A stretch of 64,000 bases of DNA. It comes from Cytophagales bacterium (GTDB taxonomy: Bacteria > Bacteroidota > Bacteroidia > Cytophagales > Cyclobacteriaceae). Below, piece by piece: positions 36,742-46,900 of the stretch. The position numbers and the translations under genes were made by a program. The stretch is from NCBI GenBank assembly GCA_017303805.1, contig JAFLBQ010000008.1:186001-250000 (forward strand), in the 5' to 3' direction. Position 1 is the stretch's first letter. Each line of letters starts with the position of its first letter. Below the pieces are notes generated by a model. That model saw only the letters and a program-made list of their open reading frames with translations, was not told the DNA's origin and did not search any database.

Positions 36742-37398
36742 ATGACTGATTATCAACAACTGTTTGAAAACAACCGCAAGTGGGTAGCCACCAAACTTGA
36801 AACCGACAAAACATTTTTCGAAAAGATTGCCCGCGAGCAACACCCGGACTATCTCTACATTGGTTGCAGCGATAGCCGTGTAACAGCCGAAGACATGATG
36901 GGGGTGCAACCTGGAGAGGTATTTGTGCATCGTAACGTGGCCAACATGGTTAATGCGCTCGACTTGAATGTGATGTCGGTAATCAACTATGCGGTGCGGT
37001 ACCTTAAGGTAAAGCATATTATTGTCTGCGGCCATTACAACTGCGGAGGGGTGAAGGCAGCCATGCAATCGTCTGATATGGGCATACTAAACCCGTGGTT
37101 ACGCAACATTCGCGATGTGTACCGCCTGCACAAACAAGAGTTAAATGCCATAACCGATGAAGAAACCCGCTACCGCAGGTTAGTGGAACTTAACGTGCAG
37201 GAGCAATGCATCAATGTATCGAAACTGGCCAGCGTACAGCAACAATACCTTGCCAATAAATTTCCGATAGTGCACGGCTGGGTGTTCGATATAAAGTCCG
37301 GCTTGCTGAAAGACCTCGAACTCAATTTTGAAAAAATTCTCAAGGACATTCAGGAAATTTATAATCTTACGGGCACAGACTGGCTGGAAGGGAAATAA
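36742..37398 (+). CDS. Beta-carbonic anhydrase
   Basis: 218 residues without signal peptide, so cytoplasmic. All zinc-site motifs are present: YIGCSDSRV (Cys, Asp-Arg dyad), FVHRNVANMV, and IIVCGHYNCGG (His and Cys ligands). It interconverts CO2 and bicarbonate for carboxylases and pH balance. The length and motifs fit the plant/E. coli Can type. It lies between the bestrophin gene (12 nt) and a class V aminotransferase gene (17 nt), probably in one operon. Confidence 0.96.
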   Translation: MTDYQQLFENNRKWVATKLETDKTFFEKIAREQHPDYLYIGCSDSRVTAEDMMGVQPGEVFVHRNVANMVNALDLNVMSVINYAVRYLKVKHIIVCGHYNCGGVKAAMQSSDMGILNPWLRNIRDVYRLHKQELNAITDEETRYRRLVELNVQEQCINVSKLASVQQQYLANKFPIVHGWVFDIKSGLLKDLELNFEKILKDIQEIYNLTGTDWLEGK

Positions 37399-37415
37399 AC
37401 TTTGCTTTTCATTTC

Positions 37416-38471
37416 ATGATTTCATTTTATCCGGGGCCCTCGCGTGTTTATGATGCTATAAAACAGTATGTGGCCGATGCACACCGCGAAGGTGTGTTGA
37501 GTATGAACCACCGCAGCCCGGCCTGCACCCACCTGGTGCAACAAACCGTTCGCGAACTGAAACGCAAACTCAAACTACCAGCCGACTATACCGTCCTGTT
37601 TACATCATCAGCCACAGAATGTTGGGAAATTATTGCGCAATCTCTTATTGAAACCAGGAGCACTCACCTTGGCAACGGAGCCTTTGCGCAAAAGTGGTTT
37701 ACCTATACCCAGGCATTACACCCGCAAGCAGAATACGTTGCTTTTGATTTGGAAGAACCGTTACCTGTTCACACTCACGTTAAAACCGATGTAATCTGCA
37801 TTACGCAAAATGAAACCAGCAACGGCACGCAAGTTGACGTAGCCCTGATAAAAAAAATAAAACAACAGCATGATGGCCCGTTGATAGCCGTGGATGCTAC
37901 CTCCTCGCTGGGTGGCATCCGGTTGGATTTTACCAGTGCCGACCTTTGGTTTGCCTCCGTTCAAAAATGTTTTGGCCTGCCGGCCGGGTTGGGCCTACTT
38001 ATCTGCTCGCCCCGGGCGCTACAGCGGGCACATCAACTTAATAAGCGGGCACATTACAATAGCCTTGTAAACCAGATGCGCATGATGGAACTCTTTCAAA
38101 CCACGCATACGCCTAATGTGCTGGGTATTTACCTGCTTTATCGTTCCTTAAAGGACTCGCCCGGTATTACTACTACCGATAAACGCATTCGCATGCAGGC
38201 AAAAGATTGGTACGCTTTCCTGCAGCAGCATAAAATCCTTACTGCGCTTGTAAAGAATAACCGGTTACAATCGCAAACGGTAATTACAGTTACAGTCTCA
38301 CCCACGCAAATTACCAACGTTAAGAAGCAAGCAACCAAAGCTGGTTTTATTTTGGGCGAAGGGTATGGCCCCTGGAAAGAAACAACTTTCCGCATTGCCA
38401 ATTTTCCGGCACTCAAACCAGGTGAGCTAAAAAAGTTGCAAAGGTTTCTAAAAAGCTATCCGCAGAAATAG
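37416..38471 (+). CDS. Class V aminotransferase (SerC/alanine-glyoxylate type)
   Basis: 351 residues; fold type I PLP enzyme. It starts ISFYPGPSRVYDAI as in phosphoserine and alanine-glyoxylate aminotransferases. Next come MNHRSPACTHLV, the TSSATECWEIIAQSL region, the PLP Asp in IAVDATSSLGG and the Schiff-base Lys in ASVQKCFGLPAGLG. Substrate is unsure: phosphoserine, serine-pyruvate or related. No serA gene is adjacent. It is probably co-transcribed with the bestrophin and carbonic anhydrase genes. Confidence 0.85.
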   Translation: MISFYPGPSRVYDAIKQYVADAHREGVLSMNHRSPACTHLVQQTVRELKRKLKLPADYTVLFTSSATECWEIIAQSLIETRSTHLGNGAFAQKWFTYTQALHPQAEYVAFDLEEPLPVHTHVKTDVICITQNETSNGTQVDVALIKKIKQQHDGPLIAVDATSSLGGIRLDFTSADLWFASVQKCFGLPAGLGLLICSPRALQRAHQLNKRAHYNSLVNQMRMMELFQTTHTPNVLGIYLLYRSLKDSPGITTTDKRIRMQAKDWYAFLQQHKILTALVKNNRLQSQTVITVTVSPTQITNVKKQATKAGFILGEGYGPWKETTFRIANFPALKPGELKKLQRFLKSYPQK

Positions 38472-38474
38472 CAC

Positions 38475-38501
38475 CTTGTATTCAGCACTTGCGTACCTTT
38501 G
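38475..38501 (+). promoter_or_regulatory. Promoter of marC-like gene
   Basis: TTG at 38475-38477, a 16-nt spacer and TACCTTTG at 38494-38501 match the Bacteroidota -33/-7 pattern. The ATG follows at 38519. Confidence 0.55.
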
Positions 38502-38518
38502 CCCAGATTTTGTGCGCG

Positions 38519-39088
38519 ATGAACTTCAAGGAAATATTTTCGGTTACACTTATTCTTTTTTCCGTTATCGATATAATCGGGTCGGTACCTTTTATAATTC
38601 TCATTAAAAAAAGAGAAGGCCGTATTTATGCCGAAAAAGCAACGCTTATTTCGGCTGCGCTGATGGTGGCCTTCTTGTACCTGGGGCAGTCTATTCTTAA
38701 TTTATTTGGGTTGGATGTTGCCTCGTTTGCCGTGGCCGGAGCTATTGTGATTTTTATCGTGGCTATGGAGATGATCCTGGGCATTACGTTAATTAAAGAC
38801 GATCCGGATGCCAAAGGCTCGGGCTCGGTAGTGCCATTGGCGTTTCCCTTAATTGCCGGTGCCGGCACGTTAACGACTATTCTTTCGCTCCGGGCGGTTT
38901 ATGAAGAAACAAACGTACTGATAGGAATTTTAGTAAACCTGGTGTTCGTGTACATTGTCTTGCGGTCTTCCTCGTGGCTGGAAAGGGTTATCGGCAAATC
39001 GGGGTTTGCAGTTTTGCGCAGAGTATTTGGTGTTATCCTGTTGGCCATTTCTGTAAAGATTTTTAAAGGCAATCTGTTCCCGATTTAA
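38519..39088 (+). CDS. MarC-family integral membrane protein
   Basis: 189 residues from the ATG at 38519; an upstream TTG would overlap the promoter. Six hydrophobic segments are seen: FSVTLILFSVIDIIGSVPFI with the conserved D-P/S region, then ATLISAALMVAFLYLG, FAVAGAIVIFIVAMEMILG, PLAFPLIAGAGTLTTIL and two more. This matches the MarC/UPF0056 family, whose function is still unknown despite the old antibiotic-resistance name. It probably stands alone under its own promoter. Confidence 0.9.
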   Translation: MNFKEIFSVTLILFSVIDIIGSVPFIILIKKREGRIYAEKATLISAALMVAFLYLGQSILNLFGLDVASFAVAGAIVIFIVAMEMILGITLIKDDPDAKGSGSVVPLAFPLIAGAGTLTTILSLRAVYEETNVLIGILVNLVFVYIVLRSSSWLERVIGKSGFAVLRRVFGVILLAISVKIFKGNLFPI

Positions 39089-39215
39089 GCTGTTTAGAAA
39101 TTACTTTTCGAATGACGCTACTACTTTACTTTCGATCACTCCATCCGTATAACGGTGCTGATTACCCGGTACTAACTGAGAATCATTTCACCATTCGAAA
39201 TTTTATTTTTACCCC

Positions 39216-39683
39216 ATGATTCGAATTTACACCGATGGAGCTGCCTTAGGAAACCCGGGGCCGGGAGGTTACGGAGTAATTTTAAAATACAACGGCCACG
39301 TAAAGGAACTTAGCCAGGGTTACCGCCTTACTACCAATAACCGAATGGAGTTGTTAGGTGTAATTGTAGCGCTGGAGTCATTAAAAAAGTTGGGTATTGC
39401 TGTTACCATTTATTCCGATTCGAAATATGTAATTGATGCCATTGAAAAAGGATGGCTGTGGGGATGGCAGAAGAAAAATTTTGCCAAAAAGGCAAATGCC
39501 GATTTATGGCAACGCTACATTCCGCTGCACTACCGGTACCAACCAAAACTGGTTTGGGTTAAAGGGCATGCGGGCCACCCCGAAAATGAGCGGTGCGACC
39601 AATTAGCGGTTTCGGCTGCGCACGATTTGGATTTACTCACCGACACATGGTATGAGCAAAATCGGCACGAGCAAATGGAATAG
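39216..39683 (+). CDS. rnhA: Ribonuclease HI
   Basis: 155 residues, normal length. The catalytic carboxylates are seen in order: Asp in IYTDGAALGNPG, Glu in NNRMELLGV, Asp in IYSDSKYV and the final Asp in ENERCDQLA, plus the metal-site loop His in KGHAGHPEN. It removes RNA from RNA-DNA hybrids in the cytoplasm during replication and repair. Confidence 0.97.
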   Translation: MIRIYTDGAALGNPGPGGYGVILKYNGHVKELSQGYRLTTNNRMELLGVIVALESLKKLGIAVTIYSDSKYVIDAIEKGWLWGWQKKNFAKKANADLWQRYIPLHYRYQPKLVWVKGHAGHPENERCDQLAVSAAHDLDLLTDTWYEQNRHEQME

Positions 39684-39737
39684 ATTCCCGTTTGCCGAAC
39701 GATTCAAATCTTTAACTTCGTACCAAAACGAAAAACT

Positions 39738-40634
39738 TTGCCCGAAACTACCATTCAATTTTCAGAAGAAAGCCTGCTCATTTTAAATGTTTGCCTGGCG
39801 GTAATCATGTTTGGGGTAGCGTTGGAAATCCGGTGGGTGCACTTTACCCAATTGGCAAACAACAAGAAGGCAATTGCCACCGGGCTTCTTTCGCAATTTG
39901 TAGTACTACCGCTGCTTACCCTTGGCCTGATTTCGATTTTACCGGTTGAACCAGGCATGGCGCTTGGCATGCTGCTCGTAGCCTGTTGCCCGGGTGGCAA
40001 TGTCTCCAACTTCTTCTCGCAATTGGCACGCGGACATGTGGCTTTATCCGTTACGCTTACTGCATTCTCGTCACTGGCAGCCTTCTTCATCACTCCGGTT
40101 AGCTTTATGCTATGGAGCAAAGTGGTGCCTTTACTTGCAACAGAAGTTACCACCTTCGAAATTGATCTCGCTTCGTTGCTACTGAACATGGCTGCCATTT
40201 TGTTGTTGCCATTAGTGGTGGGCATGAGTGTGGCTACTCACTTTCCAAAACAAGCGGGCAAACTGGCCGGGTCGGTACGGTTAGCTTCCATGTTCATGCT
40301 CATCGGATTTATTGTAGCAGCCGTTGTAAACAATCAGGCTGCCTTTACCATGTACCTGCGGCAGGTTTTTTGGGTGGTGCTGCTTCATAACGGCCTCGCG
40401 CTTTTAGCCGGCTACTATTTTAGTCGGGCATTGAAAAACGAAGAGTCGGTAAACCGCACGGTAGCAATAGAAACCGGCATTCAAAATTCGGGCCTTGCAT
40501 TAATTTTGATTTTCACTTTTTTCAATGGCAATACCGCCATGGCTGTTATCGCGGCCTGGTGGGGCGTATGGCATCTGATTTCGGGGTTTGTGTTTGCATC
40601 TTTCTTACGCAGTAAAAAGTTGCCGGCATCGTGA
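39738..40634 (+). CDS. Bile acid:sodium symporter (BASS) family transporter
   Basis: 298 residues from a TTG start, since no in-frame ATG or GTG exists back to the previous in-frame stop at 39681 and the first downstream ATG would cut helix 1. About nine membrane helices. BASS features: VCLAVIMFGVALEI at the N-terminus, ACCPGGNVSNFFSQLARG (the sodium-site crossover), and ETGIQNSGLALIL near residue 250. The family carries organic acids, sulphated compounds or vitamins with Na+; the substrate here is unknown. The acyltransferase ATG overlaps its TGA by 1 nt. Confidence 0.9.
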   Translation: MPETTIQFSEESLLILNVCLAVIMFGVALEIRWVHFTQLANNKKAIATGLLSQFVVLPLLTLGLISILPVEPGMALGMLLVACCPGGNVSNFFSQLARGHVALSVTLTAFSSLAAFFITPVSFMLWSKVVPLLATEVTTFEIDLASLLLNMAAILLLPLVVGMSVATHFPKQAGKLAGSVRLASMFMLIGFIVAAVVNNQAAFTMYLRQVFWVVLLHNGLALLAGYYFSRALKNEESVNRTVAIETGIQNSGLALILIFTFFNGNTAMAVIAAWWGVWHLISGFVFASFLRSKKLPAS

Positions 40635-41674
40635 TGCAGCGCGCATTTTACGGGGCGTTAAAATTCTATTGTTGGCTTGCATTGCATTTTTATTTTAGAA
40701 AATGGCAAGTGCACAAAGCAGAACCAATTCCTGCCGGGCCCGTAATCTTTGTGGCTAATCATCAAAATGCGTTCTTAGATGCCGTACTGGTTATTTGCAG
40801 CACCTCCCGAAACCCGTGGGCGCTGGCCCGCGCCAATGTGTTTAAAAAAAAGTGGGCAAGCCGGGCACTTACGTTTATTCAAATGTTGCCTGTGTATCGC
40901 TTTCGCGATGGATTTGATACCCTGCGTAAAAATGAAGCGATAATTGAATCGTGTGCCGACTTGCTGGCAAAACAAAAATCCATTTTGATTTTTGGTGAAG
41001 GGAATCACAACGACCGCTATACCTTATTGCCTTTGCAAAAGGGCTTTGCCCGAATTGCCCAGGCGGCCACAGTACATAACGTGGCTTTAAAGATAGTGCC
41101 GGTTGCATTTTACTACGAGGCGCACCGCACATTTCGTTCGCGCGTATTGGTTAACTTTGGAAAGAGTATCGAAGTGCCTGCAACTTACTTTGCCGAAAAC
41201 GCGCCTGCTAAAACTGAGGCCTTAATGGCCGAGGTAAGAGCGGCCCTGCTGCCGCTTACGCTAATCATTCCAGAGGGTGATTATTCAACCCGCTACCAAT
41301 CCCTACACGGCAAATTTTTCCATTCGGATCTGGTACAACAGCTGGCTTCTGATCAGCGCGTGGTGAACCAACCGCATTTAAACCCGGGTATAAGAAAAAA
41401 TAGTGTTGGTATTCTTCAGCAAGTTCTGCGCGTTTACTATACCGTTAACCACGTGGTCCCGCTTTTTATTATTCATAAAATAATAAACCAGCCCCGGCTT
41501 GATCCGCAATTTATTGCCTCACTAAAATTTGCCGTGGGCATGGTGCTAACACCACTGGCTTATCTGCTGCAAAGTTTTTTGGTTGGGTGGCTTTCGGACA
41601 ATCGCTGGTTTGCCCTTTATTATCTGATTAGTTTACCGGTTAGTGTAATTTTCTTACACCCTAAAAAAGGTTAG
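40634..41674 (+). CDS. PlsC-type lysophospholipid/glycerol-phosphate acyltransferase
   Basis: 346 residues; start ATG at 40634 overlaps the BASS TGA (TGATG); a GTG just before is possible. Acyltransferase block I reads VANHQNAFLD, with five rather than the usual four residues between His and Asp; block III is FGEGNHNDRYTLLPLQKGFARIA. Three hydrophobic stretches lie at the C-terminus (ASLKFAVGMVLTPLAYLL, RWFALYYLISLPVSVIFL), so it is membrane-bound. It transfers acyl chains to lysophospholipid or glycerol-3-phosphate in membrane lipid synthesis. HX5D spacing recalls yeast Gat-type enzymes (from memory). Confidence 0.88.
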   Translation: MQRAFYGALKFYCWLALHFYFRKWQVHKAEPIPAGPVIFVANHQNAFLDAVLVICSTSRNPWALARANVFKKKWASRALTFIQMLPVYRFRDGFDTLRKNEAIIESCADLLAKQKSILIFGEGNHNDRYTLLPLQKGFARIAQAATVHNVALKIVPVAFYYEAHRTFRSRVLVNFGKSIEVPATYFAENAPAKTEALMAEVRAALLPLTLIIPEGDYSTRYQSLHGKFFHSDLVQQLASDQRVVNQPHLNPGIRKNSVGILQQVLRVYYTVNHVVPLFIIHKIINQPRLDPQFIASLKFAVGMVLTPLAYLLQSFLVGWLSDNRWFALYYLISLPVSVIFLHPKKG

Positions 41675-43005
41675 GCTTCGGTTTCCTTCAACGCTATTCC
41701 AAAGGTTGCCAGTTCTGCAAGAATTGGTTCGTAAAATTCGGGCGTAACCGGAATAACCACCCCGGTAGCTTTTAGTTTTCCCTGCACCAAAAGTTTAGCT
41801 GCAATGCCCAACGGCAACCCTACCGTTTGCGCCATGGCGGTTTGCACTTCGTTACTGCCGGTGGCTGTAAGGTAAGCCTCCACTTGTTTTACTTTTCCCT
41901 TTTGTAAATACTTAAACCGGTGCCACATCACAATAAAATCTTTATCGCCTGGGCTAAGCCGCCAGCGTTTATTTAAAATATGTTCCAGCACCTGGGCGGG
42001 GGTTCCGGCATCAAGCCCAACAGGTTCTTCCGAAAACAAACCACTCCATACCAGCCGCTTTATTTCTTCGCCATCAGGCAGTACTTGAAAGCGTTGACAG
42101 ATTTCTTCTACCGCAGGGTGTAATCCACTTAAAAAAGATTGGACAAACCCCGCGTGTGTCATGGTGTTTACATTTTCCATTTTATAAGAATCATCGCAGC
42201 AGCCTAACTGTACAAGCACGTTCCATGCACTACAAAAACCCTTATTGCGCAACGTACCGCGCACCAATGTTTGAATGTTCTCTAACTGGTATGTGCGCTG
42301 GTATTTGAGCGAGTCGCGGTTTGCATAACCTTCGTAATCGCCAAAGCCGGGTACGTGCACCGGGGTGGTGCGCAAGAACAATTGTTGATAGGGAACATAT
42401 TTAAAGTGATTATCCTGAATAAATTTTGCTGTGCCCTGGCCGGCCATAACCACATTGCGTGGATTCCACGTAAACTTGTAGCGCCACGGATTAAGCGGAT
42501 CGGTTTCGGGGGCAATCAAGCCGCCCGTAAACGATTCGAAAGAAGTTAGCTCCCCGCCTGCCTGGCGGATCCGGTCCATTACCTGCATGGCACTCATGTG
42601 ATCGATACCCGGATCGAGACCACACTCATTTAATAACAAGATATTTTTTTGGCGTGCCTCGGTATCAAACAACTTCATTTCGTCTGAAACATAACTGGCT
42701 GTAAGCAACGGTTTGCCGGCTGTTAAACAAAGTGAGGCCACTAATGGGTGCAGGTGGGCGGGTAATAGTGAAATAACCACATCGGCCTGGGCAATCACCC
42801 CGGGGGCATTAGTCGCATCGTGAATAGAAAATAAAAGTGCCTCGCCACATGGATGGTTACTTACTTGTGCCTGCGCTTGTTGCAGTGCTACATCGGCAAC
42901 AGTTATCTTCCATGCATATTGCTCGGCTTGCTTTAATAAATAAGAAATTAAAACCGAGGCCGATCTGCCCGCACCCAAAACCAGAATATTTTTATGCATC
43001 CTCAT
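41671..43005 (-). CDS. Saccharopine dehydrogenase-like oxidoreductase
   Basis: 444 residues from ATG 43005 (MRMHKNILVLGAGRSA); the frame is open further upstream but the added MKLYLY segment precedes the dinucleotide fold and is unlikely. The Rossmann motif GAGRSA opens the protein, followed by ISLLPAHLHPLVA and NECGLDPGIDHMSAM, typical of the saccharopine dehydrogenase superfamily (Lys9-type). The family links lysine and alpha-aminoadipate semialdehyde or acts on related opines; the true substrate is not evident. It converges on the acyltransferase gene with a 4-nt overlap. Confidence 0.87.
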   Translation of the reverse strand: MRMHKNILVLGAGRSASVLISYLLKQAEQYAWKITVADVALQQAQAQVSNHPCGEALLFSIHDATNAPGVIAQADVVISLLPAHLHPLVASLCLTAGKPLLTASYVSDEMKLFDTEARQKNILLLNECGLDPGIDHMSAMQVMDRIRQAGGELTSFESFTGGLIAPETDPLNPWRYKFTWNPRNVVMAGQGTAKFIQDNHFKYVPYQQLFLRTTPVHVPGFGDYEGYANRDSLKYQRTYQLENIQTLVRGTLRNKGFCSAWNVLVQLGCCDDSYKMENVNTMTHAGFVQSFLSGLHPAVEEICQRFQVLPDGEEIKRLVWSGLFSEEPVGLDAGTPAQVLEHILNKRWRLSPGDKDFIVMWHRFKYLQKGKVKQVEAYLTATGSNEVQTAMAQTVGLPLGIAAKLLVQGKLKATGVVIPVTPEFYEPILAELATFGIALKETEA

Positions 43006-43103
43006 AGAATCACTAAAACAGCAATTTAACAGAAAATACAGGTACAATTTCATTTAGCGCACCGCCTTTACTATCTTTCTACGCTCACCAATCTTACTAC
43101 TAT

Positions 43104-43571
43104 ATGAAGGGCCTTGAGATTTACAAAAACCTGGAAGAACTGGATAATGAATCGAAATACCTTGTGCACAAAGCCAAAGAAGCAGCACACCATGCATACG
43201 CACCATACTCTAAATTTTTTGTTGGCGCAGCACTCATGCTAAACGATGGCACGGTGGTTACGGCCTCTAACCAGGAGAATGCCAGCTACCCGCTTTGCAT
43301 GTGTGCCGAACGGGTAGCCTTGTACGTTGCCGCTACCCAACATCCTGGTAAAGTAATTACCAAAATGGCAATAGTGGCTCATAAAAAAAATCATAAAGAA
43401 TTAGCTGCGGCCACTTCGTGTGGCGCCTGCCGCCAGGTAATGCTGGAGTTTGAACAACGGCAACATAAACCGTTTGAAGTGATCATGCACCATGCGCCCA
43501 ACGAATGGATAAAGAGCTCGGCAAGCACCCTGCTACCCTACTCGTTTGATGCATCCAACTTAAAAGATTAA
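43104..43571 (+). CDS. cdd: Cytidine deaminase
   Basis: 155 residues, homotetrameric-type length. Zinc-site motifs: Cys and catalytic Glu in LCMCAERVALY, and SCGACRQVMLEF with the two other Cys ligands; AYAPYSKFFVGAAL is the substrate loop. It deaminates cytidine and deoxycytidine for pyrimidine salvage. An 8-nt TATCTTTC, one mismatch from the -7 consensus, lies 25 nt upstream. The SiaC-like gene starts 10 nt after the stop, so they may share a transcript without a clear functional link. Confidence 0.96.
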   Translation: MKGLEIYKNLEELDNESKYLVHKAKEAAHHAYAPYSKFFVGAALMLNDGTVVTASNQENASYPLCMCAERVALYVAATQHPGKVITKMAIVAHKKNHKELAAATSCGACRQVMLEFEQRQHKPFEVIMHHAPNEWIKSSASTLLPYSFDASNLKD

Positions 43572-43581
43572 ATCCAACCTT

Positions 43582-43944
43582 GTGCAAAACCTTGAATTAG
43601 AACGTACCGATCTAACTCCGTATGTAGCGCTGAATGCAACCACCGGAAATTTGTATTTTGAAGGCCGCGCTGTGGCCGATACCATGGAAGACTTTTTTAA
43701 GCCCGTGCACGGGTGGCTAAAAGAGTATTGTAAAAAGCCCGCTGCCGCTACCATTTTAACCGCTCGCTTTGAGTACGTAAATACAGCTACTCAACGCGAA
43801 CTGCTCGATATTCTTAAAACAATGGAAGGACTTTTGGGTGCGCGGGTTGTGTGGCAGTTTCTGGAAGACGATGAGGACATGGAAGAATGCGGGCAGGAAT
43901 TGGTTCAACTGACTAAAATACCCTTTGATTTTGAAACCTATTGA
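43582..43944 (+). CDS. SiaC-family (DUF1987) regulatory phosphoprotein
   Basis: 120 residues from a GTG start. DUF1987 features: TPYVALNATTGNLYFEGR, DFFKPVHGWLKEY and FEYVNTATQRELLDIL. Thr68 in VNTAT corresponds in position to the phospho-Thr of Pseudomonas SiaC (from memory). In that system SiaC is switched by a SiaB kinase and SiaA phosphatase and controls a c-di-GMP cyclase. No siaA, siaB or GGDEF gene is adjacent here; the next gene (34 nt) is the TerB-ABC transporter. The partner is therefore unknown. Confidence 0.85.
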   Translation: MQNLELERTDLTPYVALNATTGNLYFEGRAVADTMEDFFKPVHGWLKEYCKKPAAATILTARFEYVNTATQRELLDILKTMEGLLGARVVWQFLEDDEDMEECGQELVQLTKIPFDFETY

Positions 43945-43978
43945 TTTATTTAACATTCAATCTGTACTTTGTTGAGTT

Positions 43979-46900
43979 ATGAGTGAAGAAATACTCAAGG
44001 CGTTAACCCAACTTTTTGCCATTATAACCAAGCAAGATGGTGGAGTTTCTGAAAACGAGCGTCAATTTGTAATCGATTTTTTTCAACAAGAATTGGAGAA
44101 GGCTGCCATTAGCGGCTACCTGCAACTTTACGATGAAATTTCCGGCTACAATGTGCAACAAGCACCCCATGTGGACGATACCAGCCACAAACTCACCTCG
44201 GTAAAAGATTCGATTAAAACGCTGGCCATCTGTAAAAAGATTAACAAAACCCTGGCCCAAAAACAGAAGGTAATTGTTTTAGTAAAAATCCTGGAGTTGG
44301 TTGGTTCCGATAAAAGCTTTACTCCCCAACGCATGGAAATTGTAAATACCGTCTCAACGGTATTTAACATTTTACCCGAAGAATATAAGCTGATAGAAAA
44401 TTTTGCTATTGCCGACTCAACCGACAACCTGAACTTCTCTAATGTGCTGGTTGCCAGCGAAGGCACCCGGTCGTTGCCTTTGCAAAAACACATTCATGCC
44501 CACGTGCAGGGCCACCTTGTTTTTGTGCGGGTAAACAGCGTGGGCATGTACTTTGCAAAATACATGGGCGCGGATGCCAACATCTTAAATGGTTTTACCA
44601 TGAAACCCGGAAGAGTGTATCTCTTTTCGCATGGCAGTACCATTAAAACCCCTGATGGAAGTGCCCTTTATTACAGCGACCTGGTAGCTGCCTTTAATGA
44701 AGAATACCAGGCTACCAAACTCTCGTTTATTGCCACCATTGATGAATACAAGTTTGCCAATGGCACTGTGGGCATTCGCGACATTAAAATAGCAGAAGGC
44801 CCCGGCAAGCTGGTAGGAATAATGGGAGCCAGCGGGGCCGGCAAAACCACGTTACTCAACTTGCTGGCCGGCTTAGAGAAGCCCGGCAAAGGCAAAATAA
44901 AAATTAATGGTTTCGACATCCACAGCGAAAAGCAAAACCTGGAAGGTGTTATCGGCTATGTTTCGCAAGATGATTTACTAATTGAAGAACTAACCGTATA
45001 TCAAAACCTGTACTACAACGCCAAGCTCTGCTTTGCCAATCTCTCGGAAACCGAACTTGAATTTCGGGTTATGAAAGTATTGGAAGATTTGGGACTGGAA
45101 CAACGCAAAGATTTAAAAGTGGGCAGCGTGTTGGATAAGAAAATAAGTGGCGGCCAGCGCAAACGCTTAAACATAGCACTGGAACTCATGCGCCAGCCTG
45201 CCATTCTGTTTTTAGATGAGCCCACTTCCGGGCTTTCTTCGCGCGATTCAGAAAATGTAATTGACCTCTTAAAAGAGTTATCGCTTAAAGGCAAACTCAT
45301 TTTTGTTGTTATCCACCAGCCCTCGTCCGACATCTACAAAATGTTTGATAAGATGTTGATTATGGACACGGGCGGCTACCCAGCATTTTATGGAAACCCC
45401 GTGGAGGCCGTGTCGTACTTTAAAAAAGCCACCCACCAGGTAGATAGCAACCGCGGCCAATGTGAAGTGTGCGGGAACGTAAACCCCGAACAGATCTTTA
45501 ACATCATCGAAGCAAAAGTTGTTGACGAATACGGGCAACCTACCCAAAAGCGAAAAATTACTCCCGGCCAATGGTTCGAAATGTTCGTTCAGTCGTTCCG
45601 GCCCAATCGCATCGAAGAGGTAAGAGAACTGCCACCCCGCAACTTGCATATCCCTTCAAAGTTGAAACAAGCCTGGATATTCGCCACCCGCGATTTGCTG
45701 GCGAAAATCAGTAACCGCCAATATTTGCTTATTAACCTGTTGGAGGCACCCGTATTGGCCTTGCTGCTGGCATTTGTAATTCGCTACCGCAGCGCACCCG
45801 ATGGCTCGCAGTATGTATTTCGGTATAACGAAAATTTTCCGGCCTTTATGCTGATGGCCATTATTGTGGCGTTGTTTATGGGACTAACCGTTAGTGCCGA
45901 AGAAATTATAAGAGACCGTAAAATTTTAAAGCGTGAATCGTTTCTGAATTTAAGTTGGAGCAGTTACTTGTTCTCAAAACTTGGCATTCTGTTTCTGCTC
46001 TCGGCCATTCAAACACTTAGCTTTATTGCCATTGGCAACTGGATTTTAGAAATCCACGACATGACGTGGGCTTTCTGGCTGGTTCTGTTTACAACTTCGT
46101 GCTTTGCTAATGTGATTGGTCTCAATATCTCCTCTGCATTCAACTCGGCTGTTACTGTGTATGTTTTAATCCCGCTTTTACTTATTCCACAAATGATTTT
46201 AAGCGGGGTGTTGTTTGACTTTGATAAACTTAACCATCTACTAAGCAACAAAGGCAAAGTTCCGTTGGTTGCCGACCTGATGGCCTCGCGGTGGGCCTAC
46301 GAAGCAATGGCGGTGTACCAATTTAAAAACAATGAATATGAACAACCCTACTTTGAATTCGAGCTGGCCGAATCAAGAGCCGACTTTAAGGCAGCCTACC
46401 TTGCCGATGAGTTGCATGCGCGCAACCAACAACTGATCGATTGGGTGCATGCGCCCGAAAGTACCAGCCAAAGCAACCTAATCACTCATAAAAACATAAT
46501 TTACTTTACCCTGCTCAACGAACCTTTTCAGGAAGGATTAGAAAACCTTGATCTGAAAACCGCATTTCTTACCGAAGGCTACACCCTCGAAACGGGTAAA
46601 ACACTTGAAGCATACTTGGCGCGCTATAAAAAATATTACCAGCAACAATACAACAAAAATGCAGAGCGGATTGAGAAGCTAATGAACTTCTATGAGCAGC
46701 AGGGGTACCACATTCAGGATGAGAAAAATAAATATTATAATGAGAGCCTGGCAGATCTGGTGCGCAACGTAAAAACCCCGGAGCGGATCTTGGAATACAA
46801 CGGCCGGTTGGTTCAAACTATTGATCCCATTTTTCAAGCACCTAACCTGCACTCTCCTTTTGCCTACCGGGCCCCGTTCTTCATTGCAACAAAAAACCTG

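Noticed and set aside
39106..39200. 9-bp inverted repeat TTTCGAATG / CATTCGAAA upstream of rnhA
   Set aside because: The arms are 77 nt apart and short, with no T-tract or conserved regulator context, so chance is likely.
39755..40225. 156-codon minus-strand frame opposite the BASS gene
   Set aside because: Antisense shadow of a membrane protein gene; its composition mirrors the real gene.
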